A stretch of DNA of 64,000 nucleotides from Planctomycetaceae bacterium (GTDB lineage: Bacteria; Planctomycetota; Phycisphaerae; UBA1845; UTPLA1): assembly GCA_006969385.1 (NCBI GenBank), contig CP030884.1:1054001-1118000 (forward strand), written 5' to 3'. The notes below the pieces were generated by a model that worked only from the letters and a program-made list of their open reading frames with translations, was not told the origin of the DNA and made no database searches. A program made the translations under genes and the position numbers. Every line of letters begins with the position of its first letter. Positions within the stretch are counted from its first letter, which is position 1. Below are positions 26,115 to 34,620 of this stretch, piece by piece.

Positions 26115-27475
26115 GCAAACACTCCACCCAACAAGACAGCCTTCTGCGCGCCCGTCACCTGCGGCAAATTGGCAGGCACACTATCCATGCGCGCTGCCGC
26201 CAGCATCGCGAACGAGATGCACTCTTTCGCCTGGCTGGGAATGCCGTATTCGTCCATGCGCGTGATGCGCGGCATGGTGGTGGGCTTGTCCCCCAGCCCC
26301 TGAGGGGCAGGGGCAACCGAAACTTTGGCACCGGCTGCCGCGCGCGGCCCAGTGTCCCCCAGCCCTGGAAGGGCAGGGGCACCCTGATTAGCCCGTCTCA
26401 ACTCAGGGGCACTCGGGTTAACGCTTCTTGTTTGTGATCTGCTCAGTGGTTTCATCTTCGCACCAGTCGTCTGACGCGGTTGTGCCGCCAATTGTTCCCG
26501 CAACATTCGAACCAGCGTCGTATTTTTCGCGCCGCCGCCGCAGAGGATGACCTCATCGATGTGACCCAGCCGCTGATAGGCGCGTTCGATGCTGTGCGCC
26601 GTCAGCGCCGTCGCCGTTGCCAGCCAGTCTTCCGTCGTCAGCTTTAACCGCGCGAATGTGTTTAACTGCGCCTCGACAAACGCAGCGCCAAACTCTTCGC
26701 GCCCGCAACTCTTCGGTGGCTGTCGCTTGAAATACGCGTGCTGCAACATGGCCGCCAGCACCGTTTCGTTGACCTTACCGCGCGCCGCCAACCGTCCACC
26801 TTGGTCGTAAGTTTGCCGCCCGTGGGTTAAGCGCTGTGCGAGCGCGTCCATCACCATGTTGCCCGGCCCGCTGTCGAACGCGATCGCATCTTCCGGCGCG
26901 CCGCCCGCCGGCAGATACGTGAGGTTGGCAATGCCGCCGATGTTTTGCAGTACCCGCGCGCGCTTACGATCGTTAAACAACACGTAATCCGTCCAAGGCA
27001 CCAACGGCGCGCCCTGACCTCCTCCGGCCATATCGGCCTGCCGAAAGTTTGCGACCACGGGCGTGTTGTGCGCGGCCGCCACCAACGCCGGATCGCCCAA
27101 TTGCAACGACCAACCCGGCGTTTGCTTACGCTTACCGCGCCCCTGCGCCGGATAGTGTCCGACCGTCTGCCCGTGTGAGCCGATCAGATCGGCGCGGGCA
27201 ATCGTCAGCTTCTTCAACGCCGCTTGCGCCGTGCGCGCAAACGCCAGCCCGATATCTCGATGCAACGCGCCGACCTCTTCCGTGCGCGTCGCCGCCGGAG
27301 CCATCACGGCCAATATCCGCTCGCGCAAATCCGAAGGATACCTGCGCGAGGCCATGCCCAAATATTCCACCCGCATCCGCAGGCCGCGCCCCGCGATGCG
27401 ACAGACGACGGCATCGACACCGTCGGCGCTGGTGCCGCTATTGATCCCGACGACGATTCGTTCGCGCTTGGCCAT
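26111..27475 (-). CDS. anmK: Anhydro-N-acetylmuramic acid kinase with an in-frame repeat insertion
   Basis: Opens and phosphorylates 1,6-anhydro-MurNAc to MurNAc-6-phosphate, the substrate of MurQ. 454 residues from ATG 27475, against about 370 usual. Family motifs are intact: GINSGTSADGVD at 10-21, LIGSHGQTVGH near 97-107, QNIGGIANLTYLP near 177-189, FDSGPGN near 200-206, and CGGGAKN near 312-318. The normal last segment, RITRMDEYGIPSQAKECISF, resumes at 403. Between about 333 and 402 lies an insertion built of hairpin repeats that read GAPALPGLGD and VAPAPQGLGD. The fold's core motifs lie outside it, so activity may remain. Confidence 0.93.
   Translation of the reverse strand: MAKRERIVVGINSGTSADGVDAVVCRIAGRGLRMRVEYLGMASRRYPSDLRERILAVMAPAATRTEEVGALHRDIGLAFARTAQAALKKLTIARADLIGSHGQTVGHYPAQGRGKRKQTPGWSLQLGDPALVAAAHNTPVVANFRQADMAGGGQGAPLVPWTDYVLFNDRKRARVLQNIGGIANLTYLPAGGAPEDAIAFDSGPGNMVMDALAQRLTHGRQTYDQGGRLAARGKVNETVLAAMLQHAYFKRQPPKSCGREEFGAAFVEAQLNTFARLKLTTEDWLATATALTAHSIERAYQRLGHIDEVILCGGGAKNTTLVRMLREQLAAQPRQTTGAKMKPLSRSQTRSVNPSAPELRRANQGAPALPGLGDTGPRAAAGAKVSVAPAPQGLGDKPTTMPRITRMDEYGIPSQAKECISFAMLAAARMDSVPANLPQVTGAQKAVLLGGVFA
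26270..26479 (-). repeat. Palindromic repeats inserted in frame in anmK
   Basis: Two clear GTGCCCC hairpins in the same orientation: 26354-26385 and 26288-26317. A third, diverged GTGCCCCTGAG motif lies near 26395-26415. Together with their spacers they account for about 210 bases (70 codons) absent from ordinary anmK. Confidence 0.75.
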
Positions 27476-27731
27476 AGGGTCCGATTTTGTGGGGGTGTTA
27501 TCGACTTCGCAAATGCGTCACAACGGCCATCGTGGTGTTTAACCGTTTAAACAGGCTCATACGTCCGCTGTTGATTCGGGGTGCAAATAATGCCGCCGCA
27601 CAACGAGGTCGTGGGCCGCGTTGCAAACATACCACATCCATCGTTTCAAGCATGAATTGCGGCCTCCCGAAGAGCATCATAGTTCGCTGCCGCCGTGCAA
27701 CACGGTGTGCCGGGCTAAGGGGAAGGAACAG
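27476..27731. other. Divergent gap anmK / HD-GYP gene
   Basis: 256 bases between two divergent genes. A near-palindrome GTTTAACCGTTTAAAC lies at about 27538 and could be an operator. No promoter could be assigned by eye. Confidence 0.3.
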
Positions 27732-28502
27732 ATGATGTCTGCGACGATTCGATCCGCCGCCAGCCGACGCTCATCCCTGCGCGCTGATTGCACGACGCAT
27801 TGCGCTCGTCGCACAACCGAGCGCCCGTCGGTCGGGCTGGCAATCGGCATGTCGCATCTGCGGTTGTCGCGCTCCGCCGGCGCCGACGCCCGCGTTGCAA
27901 ACTTTCCTCGGCCGGTCGTTCGCGATCGCATCTTTTACGGCCTGTTTGAAACCCTCCGAGCCAAAGACCCATATACGGCCGCCCACTCGTTACGCGTCGA
28001 GCGGTTGGCACGCCTGTTGTGCCTACGGATCGGACTCGACGCGCTCACGACGCACAACGTCTGCGCGGCGGCGGTGCTGCACGACATCGGGAAACTCGCC
28101 GTACCCGATGCCGTGCTCACCAAGCCCAGCCGCCTGACCAATGGCGAGTTTGCCGTCATCAAGCAGCATCCCGCCGACGGTGAAGCGCTCTTGCAGTTCA
28201 TGCCGGATTACCGGGCGCTGCTGCCGATGATTCGACACCATCACGAATGGACCGACGGCAGCGGTTACCCCGACGGATTGATCGGTGACGATATTCCGTT
28301 CACCGCCCGCGTGATTCAGGTCGCCGACTGCGTGGATGCGATGGCCGTGTCGCGCGCCTATGCCGCTGCGCGACCGGTCATGGAAATCATCAGCGAACTC
28401 GACCGCGGCGCGGGGATTCAGTTTCACGCCAATCTCGCCCAAACAACCATCGCAATGTTAGAGGCCGAGCCCGAACTATTGACGTCGATGCATCTCGATT
28501 GA
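27732..28502 (+). CDS. HD-GYP domain protein, probable cyclic-di-GMP phosphodiesterase
   Basis: 256 residues from ATG 27732, with AGGGGAAGGA upstream. The first 60 residues are basic and unstructured. The domain holds HSLRVERLA near 85-93, HDIGKL at 117-122 (HD pair H117, D118), and HHHEWTDGSGYPDGL at 169-183 with GYP 178-180. All metal ligands of the family are there. No receiver or sensory domain is attached, so control must come from partners or expression. Single gene. Confidence 0.9.
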   Translation: MMSATIRSAASRRSSLRADCTTHCARRTTERPSVGLAIGMSHLRLSRSAGADARVANFPRPVVRDRIFYGLFETLRAKDPYTAAHSLRVERLARLLCLRIGLDALTTHNVCAAAVLHDIGKLAVPDAVLTKPSRLTNGEFAVIKQHPADGEALLQFMPDYRALLPMIRHHHEWTDGSGYPDGLIGDDIPFTARVIQVADCVDAMAVSRAYAAARPVMEIISELDRGAGIQFHANLAQTTIAMLEAEPELLTSMHLD

Positions 28503-28799
28503 TGTTATGGAGTCGCAGCCTGCGCTGTGGCATCGGTTTGCAATCGGTAATCTGCTATCGATGCGTGTCTTGTGGCGCGACGGGTGGTACGCGCTGGCAG
28601 TACCCCTCACCCCAGCCCTCACCCCTCGGGGGAGAGGGAGCTTGATGGGTGCCCCGCCCCTTAGCGCAGCGAGGGGTGGGGGACATTGACGCCGCTCGTC
28701 ACAAGAAGGCGGTCGGGGGCAAACTTACGCATCGATCGGGCTTCATGCGTGCACAGCACGCGGCTCTGACGTGGCGGCGCACCCCACGCTTTTTGCCGA
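28503..28799. repeat. Gap with four hairpin repeats
   Basis: In order: CATCGGTT-TGC-AATCGGTA at 28522-28549, a variant of the CACCGGTT family with wobble pairs; the GC-rich CTCACCCC...GAGAGGGAG hairpin at about 28604-28640; a GTGCCCC hairpin at 28647-28684; and an ACA-loop copy at 28745-28768 (ATGCGTGCACAGCACGCGGC then TCTG). No gene seen. Confidence 0.7.
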
Positions 28800-28900
28800 C
28801 AGGCATACGCCTTGCGCTATTCGCCAGTCGCTCTTCCATTCTCGCCATTCGCCGCTCGCCCTTCGATTTTCGCCATTCGCTATTCCCAATCCCCTCACGC
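28800..28900. repeat. Degenerate CGCCATTCGC-type repeats
   Basis: About eight imperfect units of the form ATTCGCCA / TTCGCCATTCGC, such as CTATTCGCCAGTCGCTC and CGATTTTCGCCATTCGC, in the leader before mnmA. They make the longer upstream frame of mnmA look like protein, but the composition is repeat-like. Confidence 0.5.
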
Positions 28901-28939
28901 CGCGCAGCCACATCACCCACATCGACTACAATACCCCCT

Positions 28940-30094
28940 ATGCCAACCACCCCGCCCAAGGTACTCGTCGCCATGAGTGGCGGCGTCGACAGCAGCGTGG
29001 CCGCCTGTTTGCTGAAGGAACAGGGCTACGAAGTCGTTGGCGTTTTCATGCGCTTGGGGGCCGAAGCGCACATCGCCGAAGACGATAAGAAAGCCAAGGG
29101 ACTGTCGCTGCCGGTCGTCGCTGCCGAACCGGAAAAATCCAAAGGCTGTTGTTCCGCCGCCGACGCCACCGACGCACGTGTGGTAGCCGGTCAGCTCGAT
29201 ATACCGTTCTACGCGTTGAACTTTGAAAAAGACTTCGGTCGGCTCGTTGACTACTTCGTCGAAGAGTACGCCAATGCGCGCACGCCCAACCCGTGCGTGC
29301 GCTGCAACCAGTGGCTCAAGTTTGGTCGTCTGTATCACTACGCCGATCTGGTCGGTGCCGACTACATTGCGACCGGCCATTACGCGCGCGTCGAACACGA
29401 CGGTGAGCGCTCGCGCTTGTTTCGCGCGACCGACGATAACAAGGATCAGTCTTACGTGCTTTTCGGTCTCGAATCGTCGGCATTGGCGCGTACGCTCTTT
29501 CCGCTGGGCGGCATGACCAAAGATGAAGTACGGCATCATGCGCGGCGCTTCGGCTTGGCGTTACACGATAAGCCCGAGTCGCAGGATATCTGCTTCGTGC
29601 CTGATGGTGATTACGCGCGATTGGTGAAGCAGCGCGGCGACGGCGGCGGATTCACCCCCGGCCCCATTCTTCATGTGGACGGTCGCGAAGTCGGTGCGCA
29701 CAGCGGCATTGCCAACTTCACCGTCGGCCAACGGCGCGGTTTGAATGTCGCGCTGGGTGAACCCATTTACGTCACGCGTATCGATGCGGCCAATGACGCC
29801 GTGATCGTCGGACCGCGCTCGGCAGTCTTGCAGCAAACGCTGCACGTGAACGAAGTGAATTGGTTAATTCCGACGCCGACGGACGCGATCGACGCCGACG
29901 TGCAAATTCGTTATCACCATGACGCGGCTCCCGCACGAATCGCGCCGATCGGTACCGACGCTGCGACCATTGAGTTCATCGAACCGCAAGAAGCCATCAC
30001 ACCCGGCCAAGCGGCGGTGTTCTATCACGGCGACGAAGTTCTCGGCGGTGGTTGGATCGAACGCGTGGTCGATATGCCGAGTGCGATCAACTAG
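28940..30094 (+). CDS. mnmA: tRNA-specific 2-thiouridylase
   Basis: Adds sulfur to U34 of Lys, Glu and Gln tRNAs. 384 residues from ATG 28940. PP-loop SGGVDSS at 13-19 binds ATP; the first catalytic Cys sits in TPNPCVRCN and the second in ESQDICFV, both standard. GQRRGLNVALGEPIYV and the C-terminal beta domain are present. An insertion rich in Glu/Lys (about 43-70, including SKGCCSAADA) lengthens the first domain, as in several planctomycete and spirochaete members. The frame runs upstream to 28649 but only through repeats. Confidence 0.95.
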   Translation: MPTTPPKVLVAMSGGVDSSVAACLLKEQGYEVVGVFMRLGAEAHIAEDDKKAKGLSLPVVAAEPEKSKGCCSAADATDARVVAGQLDIPFYALNFEKDFGRLVDYFVEEYANARTPNPCVRCNQWLKFGRLYHYADLVGADYIATGHYARVEHDGERSRLFRATDDNKDQSYVLFGLESSALARTLFPLGGMTKDEVRHHARRFGLALHDKPESQDICFVPDGDYARLVKQRGDGGGFTPGPILHVDGREVGAHSGIANFTVGQRRGLNVALGEPIYVTRIDAANDAVIVGPRSAVLQQTLHVNEVNWLIPTPTDAIDADVQIRYHHDAAPARIAPIGTDAATIEFIEPQEAITPGQAAVFYHGDEVLGGGWIERVVDMPSAIN

Positions 30095-30442
30095 CTATTG
30101 CGTGATTGCAGTATTCCAACGATTCGTGTCGCGTTACGTCTCGCAACTTCGCGAAGAGTCACCGGCAACTCTTGCCTTTAGACCATTTCACGATGGAGTG
30201 CACCGGTTGCGTTGTGGCACCAGCCAATAACTCGTGCACGCTGACAAATCATACGGCGGCGGGCGCCGTCCTTCGTGAATTGGTCTAACCAACGACCAGG
30301 TACCTCGCATACTGGCCCCCCATCACGCTTGCGAGTACGGTAACCCCCAATAGTAAGCGTCTCCCGCTCGCCGCGCTAATCAAATGCCTAGGGCACAGCA
30401 ACGGGATGAGCAACAGGTTTTCGAGGTGTCGAGATCTCAACC
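30095..30442. other. Gap with no gene
   Basis: 348 bases between mnmA and the zinc-protein gene. A worn copy of the GTGGCACC family may sit near 30210-30235 (TGTGGCACCAGCCAATAACT). Nothing else recognised. Confidence 0.4.
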
Positions 30443-30763
30443 ATGGCCAAAGAAAAAGGCGTAATCGTATCCTTCCGCGTGGACCAGCATTTGGCCGACG
30501 TGCTCAACAAAGTACCGGATAAATCCGCCTTTATTCGCGACGTGATTCTGCGCAGCTTCTATGAAACCTGCCCCGTCTGCCGCGGTCGCGGTGTGCTTCC
30601 GGAAGAACTAGCCCGCTGGGCACGCGACACCCTCGGCCGCGAGAACACCGTCGAGTGCCATTGTTGCCACTACGGCTATCCCGAATCGATCGTGGACAAC
30701 AAATCGACGCGCGAAGGCGAGTTCACGTGCCCGCACTGCGCCGACCACGATCACGCGCATTAG
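30443..30763 (+). CDS. Ribbon-helix-helix-like protein with zinc-binding Cys pairs
   Basis: 106 residues from ATG 30443. Residues 6-38 fit a ribbon-helix-helix DNA-binding unit (VIVSFRVDQHLADVLNKVPD then KSAFIRDVILRSF). The rest carries Cys pairs C43/C46 (CPVCRGRG, DnaJ-like), C72/C74/C75 and C96/C99, and a His-rich tail (HCADHDHAH). The combination suggests a metal-dependent transcriptional regulator; which metal is unknown. Single gene, followed at once by an 8-bp tandem repeat. Confidence 0.7.
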   Translation: MAKEKGVIVSFRVDQHLADVLNKVPDKSAFIRDVILRSFYETCPVCRGRGVLPEELARWARDTLGRENTVECHCCHYGYPESIVDNKSTREGEFTCPHCADHDHAH

Positions 30764-30764
30764 G

Positions 30765-30820
30765 AAACGTCGAAACGTCGAAACGTCGAAACGTCGAAAC
30801 GTCGAAACGTCGAAACGTCG
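30765..30820. repeat. Seven perfect tandem copies of an 8-bp unit
   Basis: AAACGTCG repeated seven times with no change, starting two bases after the TAG stop of the RHH/zinc gene. A loosely related inverse stretch (CGACGTTTTGAC) is found near 31223-31234. Confidence 0.9.
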
Positions 30821-31309
30821 AAGAATTTGTAGATTTCATAGTTGGTGGTGTCAACCTAAATGTCGGGGATTTTCGATTTGAATTTAAGTACAATTGATTG
30901 GAAGTCTTCGAATTGGAGTTGAAGTCTGGAAATTAAGGATCATTGATTTAGTTTGATGTGAATTGAGTTTGTTTATAGATGGAGATATAGAACGTTGTCA
31001 GTGCGTTCCGGCAATTCCAAATCTGAAATTTGAGATTTCAGATTGGCGGGTGCTCCTACCCCTTTGGTGCTGGGCGACCAACTCATGCCGACGAGACTCA
31101 AGCCCAACGACTTCCAAAATGCGCCTCGTCACCCCATTTACACATTTTGACGTTGCAATGTGACCGGTCTCTCGTTTGGACTCTTAGAAGATTCAAGACC
31201 GACGTGTCGATGTTTTGATGTATCGACGTTTTGACTTTTCACCCCGCTCCCGTTTGCATATCGCCACCGATAACGCCCGACGGCCCCGGAGCACTCGAAG
31301 CCCACCACC
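30821..31309. other. AT-rich gap without a gene
   Basis: About 490 bases, clearly lower in GC than the surroundings. It includes a palindromic stretch CCAAATCTGAAATTTGAGAT ending TTCAGATTGG at 31017-31046, and a worn GTGCCCC copy at 31048-31078. No reading frame is convincing. Confidence 0.5.
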
Positions 31310-33283
31310 ATGACTGACGCACGCAAACCCGCCAACCTGTTTACCAACCGCAACTTCCTGTTGCTCTGGGGGGCGTATGGTATTTCGGCGCTGGGCGATC
31401 ATCTTTCCGAACTCGGCCTGCTCAAGATGCAGGATGCGCTGCAAGCCGACGACACCACGCGCCGGCAAGCCCTGATGGGCTTCGCCTTTATGGCACCCTT
31501 CTTCATCTTTGGTCCCTTTGCCGGTTGGATAGCCGATATTCTCCCGCGCAAATGGGTCATGTTCGGCGTCGATATCATCCGCGCCGGCATCATGATCGCG
31601 ATGCTGTTTCTGTTGAACACGCTGCAGGGTTGGTGGCATCCCGAAGCAACGCCCGATGCCCCCCTCGGTATCATGGTTGCGATCACACCTTTGTTCATGG
31701 TCGGCGCCTTTGCCGCCGTTTTTTCACCGGCGCGTTTATCGCTATTGCCCACGTTGATTCGCGACGAACAGTTTGTCTCCGCCAACGCGCTGACGGCCGG
31801 ACTTGGCATGATCGCCACCATCGCCTCCGCCTTGCTGGGCGGCTGGCTGGTCGATCACGTCGTCGACGGGACGATCGACATCAACACGATTTTCCAGTTG
31901 GATGCCCTTACCTTTTTGGCCAGCGCCGCGCTTATCTTCTTTATATTTCCGCCGCGCGATGCCTCACCGAAGAAAGCCCATCACGGTCTCGGTGCCGTTG
32001 CAGAGGGCTTCAGCTACGTCAATCGACATCGCCGCGTCTTGGAACTCATGCTGATGTCGGCGGTCTTTTGGGCCGCCGCCGCCGGTGTGCGCAGCATCAT
32101 CCCCGCCGTTGTGAAAGACGTCTTCGGCGGCAGCTATGGCGACATCGGTATCTATCAGGGATTGATGGGCGTCGGCATGATTCTCGGTGCCGTCGCGCTC
32201 ACGATCCTCGGCGAATCGCTGCGCAGCAACATTGCGGTGTGTTGGTGTTTGAAACTCACCGGCCTCGCCGGCTTATTTATGACGCTGGCGATCGTCTTGC
32301 GCTTACCCGAGTTTTTCGCCATGGCCGGTTTGCTATTGATCGGTTTCTTCGGGTCTGGCATTCAAGTCAGTATCAATGCCTTGCTGCAACACACCGTTCC
32401 GAACTACATCCGCGGCCGTGTCTTCGGCGTTAACGATCTGATTTCCATCTTCGGCTTTTTGCTGGCCACCGGTCTGCTGGGTATTCCGGATTGGCCGCAT
32501 ATCGACCGCTACGTTCCCGCCATCATGGCCGGTATCTCGATCGGTTTGGTCGCTACCGGTTTGTTCGCTACGTACATCCGCCTGCGGCGCGCCCGCTTCG
32601 GCGTGGCCCTGTCCTTCTGGAAGAATCTCAACGACTTCTACGCCTGGTTTGTCGCGCGCACCAAACGCAAGGGCTTGTGCACGCTGCCCGCTCACGGTCC
32701 GGCGATTGTCGTCGCCAACCATACGTCGTCGCTCGACCCGTTCGTGCTGACCGCGACCACGCCCAACCGCGTGATCGGTTTCATGATCGCCAAAGAGATG
32801 TACACCATCCCGATCTTCAATTGGCTTTGTCGCTCGATCGATTGCATCCCCGTCACCCGCAGCGGGCAAGACACGGCCTCGGTCAAGGCGGCCATGCGGC
32901 ATCTGAAAGACGGTAAGCTGCTCGGCATCTTTCCGCAGGGCGGCATTCGTGACCCCGAGGGGGCGTCCGAAGCGCGCGGTGGTGCCGGCCTGCTCGCCCT
33001 GCGCAGCGGCGTGCCGGTCATTCCCGCCTACATTCACGGGCTCAAATACAGCGACAAGGTGATCGCCCCGTTTTTCTGGTTTTCCCACCGGGCAACGGTG
33101 ATTTGGGGGGAGCCGATCGACCTGTCTCCGTGGAAAGGCCGAGAAAAGGACCGCGAGGCGGCCCGGGAAGTGGCCGATCATATATTGGCCCGTATTATGG
33201 AACTGCGGCCCGATGACGCAGAAATTGCACGCTGGCGTCGGAATGAAGCGGATGATGACGGTGTGTTAGCGCCAAGTACGTAA
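31310..33283 (+). CDS. MFS transporter fused to a glycerolipid acyltransferase (LplT-Aas-like)
   Basis: 657 residues from ATG 31310. Residues 1-430 are an MFS membrane domain of about 12 segments with the inter-helix loop ADILPRKWVM. Residues of about 440-640 are a PlsC-type acyltransferase: motif I NHTSSLD (His471, Asp476) and motif III FPQGGIRDPEG. E. coli splits these jobs between LplT, which flips lysophospholipid, and Aas, which re-acylates it, or fuses them elsewhere. This one lacks the AMP-binding acyl-ACP synthetase part, so it must take acyl-ACP or acyl-CoA made by others. Single transcription unit or linked to the glycosyltransferase gene downstream. Confidence 0.88.
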   Translation: MTDARKPANLFTNRNFLLLWGAYGISALGDHLSELGLLKMQDALQADDTTRRQALMGFAFMAPFFIFGPFAGWIADILPRKWVMFGVDIIRAGIMIAMLFLLNTLQGWWHPEATPDAPLGIMVAITPLFMVGAFAAVFSPARLSLLPTLIRDEQFVSANALTAGLGMIATIASALLGGWLVDHVVDGTIDINTIFQLDALTFLASAALIFFIFPPRDASPKKAHHGLGAVAEGFSYVNRHRRVLELMLMSAVFWAAAAGVRSIIPAVVKDVFGGSYGDIGIYQGLMGVGMILGAVALTILGESLRSNIAVCWCLKLTGLAGLFMTLAIVLRLPEFFAMAGLLLIGFFGSGIQVSINALLQHTVPNYIRGRVFGVNDLISIFGFLLATGLLGIPDWPHIDRYVPAIMAGISIGLVATGLFATYIRLRRARFGVALSFWKNLNDFYAWFVARTKRKGLCTLPAHGPAIVVANHTSSLDPFVLTATTPNRVIGFMIAKEMYTIPIFNWLCRSIDCIPVTRSGQDTASVKAAMRHLKDGKLLGIFPQGGIRDPEGASEARGGAGLLALRSGVPVIPAYIHGLKYSDKVIAPFFWFSHRATVIWGEPIDLSPWKGREKDREAAREVADHILARIMELRPDDAEIARWRRNEADDDGVLAPST

Positions 33284-33416
33284 GGCGAGCCGAATCAAAA
33301 ATCGCACGGGTGCCATGCCGCCCCTTAAGGTCGGCATGCCCTTTGGCGCGACGACATCGATAGACGGAACGAACAACCCGATCTCGTCACTCAGCTCCAC
33401 GCATGAAGGATCGACC

Positions 33417-34379
33417 ATGAAGCTGATGATTCAAATCCCGTGTTTGAACGAAGAAGGCACCCTGCCCGCAACGCTGCAAGATATCCCGCGCGAAATCCCC
33501 GGCATCGACGTCGTCGAAGTCGTCATCATCGACGATGGCTGCACCGACCGCACCGTTGAAGTTGCCAAGGCCAACGGCGCCGATCACATCATCAGCTTCA
33601 CCGGCAATCGCGGCCTCGGGCACGCCTTTGCAGCGGGCATGGACTTCTGCCTGCGAAACGGTGCCGACATCATCATCAACACCGACGGTGATAATCAATA
33701 CTTCGGCGGCGATATCCCGACGTTGTGCAAGCCAATCATCGAAGGCCGCGCCGATCTGGTCATTGGCGACCGCGAGCCGCATAAGGTCGCCCACTTTTCA
33801 CCCGTAAAAAAGTTGCTACAAAAAACCGGCAGCCGCGTGGTAAGCCGGTTGGCCAATCTCGAAGTGCCCGACGTCGCCAGCGGTTTCAAAGCGTATACCC
33901 GCCAAGCCGCGATGAGCGTGGCAATATCCACAGACTTCGACCATACCGTCGACCATGTAATCCAAGCCGGTCGCAAGCGCATCGTGACCGTCAGCGTGCC
34001 GATTCGCACCAACGAAAAACTGCGCGAGTCGCGCCTGTTTTCCAACATCGGCGTATTCATCACGCGTTCGATCGGCATCATGCTACGCGTGTATTCGTCG
34101 TATCGTGCGATGAAAATTTTTAGCACCGCCGGCGTGATCACCTTCGGCGTGGGCTTTTTCATCGGGCTGCGCTTCGTGTATCTATGGATACAAGCGGGCA
34201 GCCTACCCAATCAACATGTGCAGTCGCTCATACTAGCGGCGATCTTGCTGTTGGCGGGCTTTCAGATGTTCCTGACGGGCATCGTGGCCGATTTGATCAA
34301 CGCCAACCGGGCAATCATGGAAGACATGTCATATCGGTTGCGGCGGATGGAGTTGGATGAGCGCTCGGATAAGTCGTAG
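33417..34379 (+). CDS. Family 2 glycosyltransferase, DPM1/GtrB-like
   Basis: 320 residues from ATG 33417, with AAGGA six bases upstream. GT-A domain: IPCLNEEG at the start, VVIIDDGCTDRT, and INTDGDNQY as the metal-binding DxD. The C-terminal part has two membrane segments (about 239-263 and 278-300), as in polyprenyl-phosphate sugar transferases. Likely transfers a sugar from a nucleotide to a lipid carrier on the inner face of the membrane. Donor unknown. Not in an obvious polysaccharide cluster. Confidence 0.88.
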   Translation: MKLMIQIPCLNEEGTLPATLQDIPREIPGIDVVEVVIIDDGCTDRTVEVAKANGADHIISFTGNRGLGHAFAAGMDFCLRNGADIIINTDGDNQYFGGDIPTLCKPIIEGRADLVIGDREPHKVAHFSPVKKLLQKTGSRVVSRLANLEVPDVASGFKAYTRQAAMSVAISTDFDHTVDHVIQAGRKRIVTVSVPIRTNEKLRESRLFSNIGVFITRSIGIMLRVYSSYRAMKIFSTAGVITFGVGFFIGLRFVYLWIQAGSLPNQHVQSLILAAILLLAGFQMFLTGIVADLINANRAIMEDMSYRLRRMELDERSDKS

Positions 34380-34620
34380 CGTGGCGCAGTACGCGACGCG
34401 TCGCGCTCGCAGCATTCTTCTACCCATCCAACATTGAATAATCGACTACGAACGAAGTCGCCGAGTTTAGAGCGGATGACCATTGCGTGCGGCAAAACAG
34501 CTCTAGCCCCCGCTAGCAAGTGATATAACTCAGCCTATTTCTCAGACGCACGACCATCCGAACGCCTTGGCATATCAGGCCGAAGCACAGCCCCCAAGTC
34601 AAGGGCCTATTCGAGTCTTT
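34380..34620. other. Gap without a gene
   Basis: About 240 bases before the palindromic element. Nothing recognised. Confidence 0.35.

Noticed and set aside
28649..28939. Longer N-terminus of MnmA
   Set aside because: Read through hairpins and CGCCATTCGC-type repeats; the normal MnmA start is at 28940.
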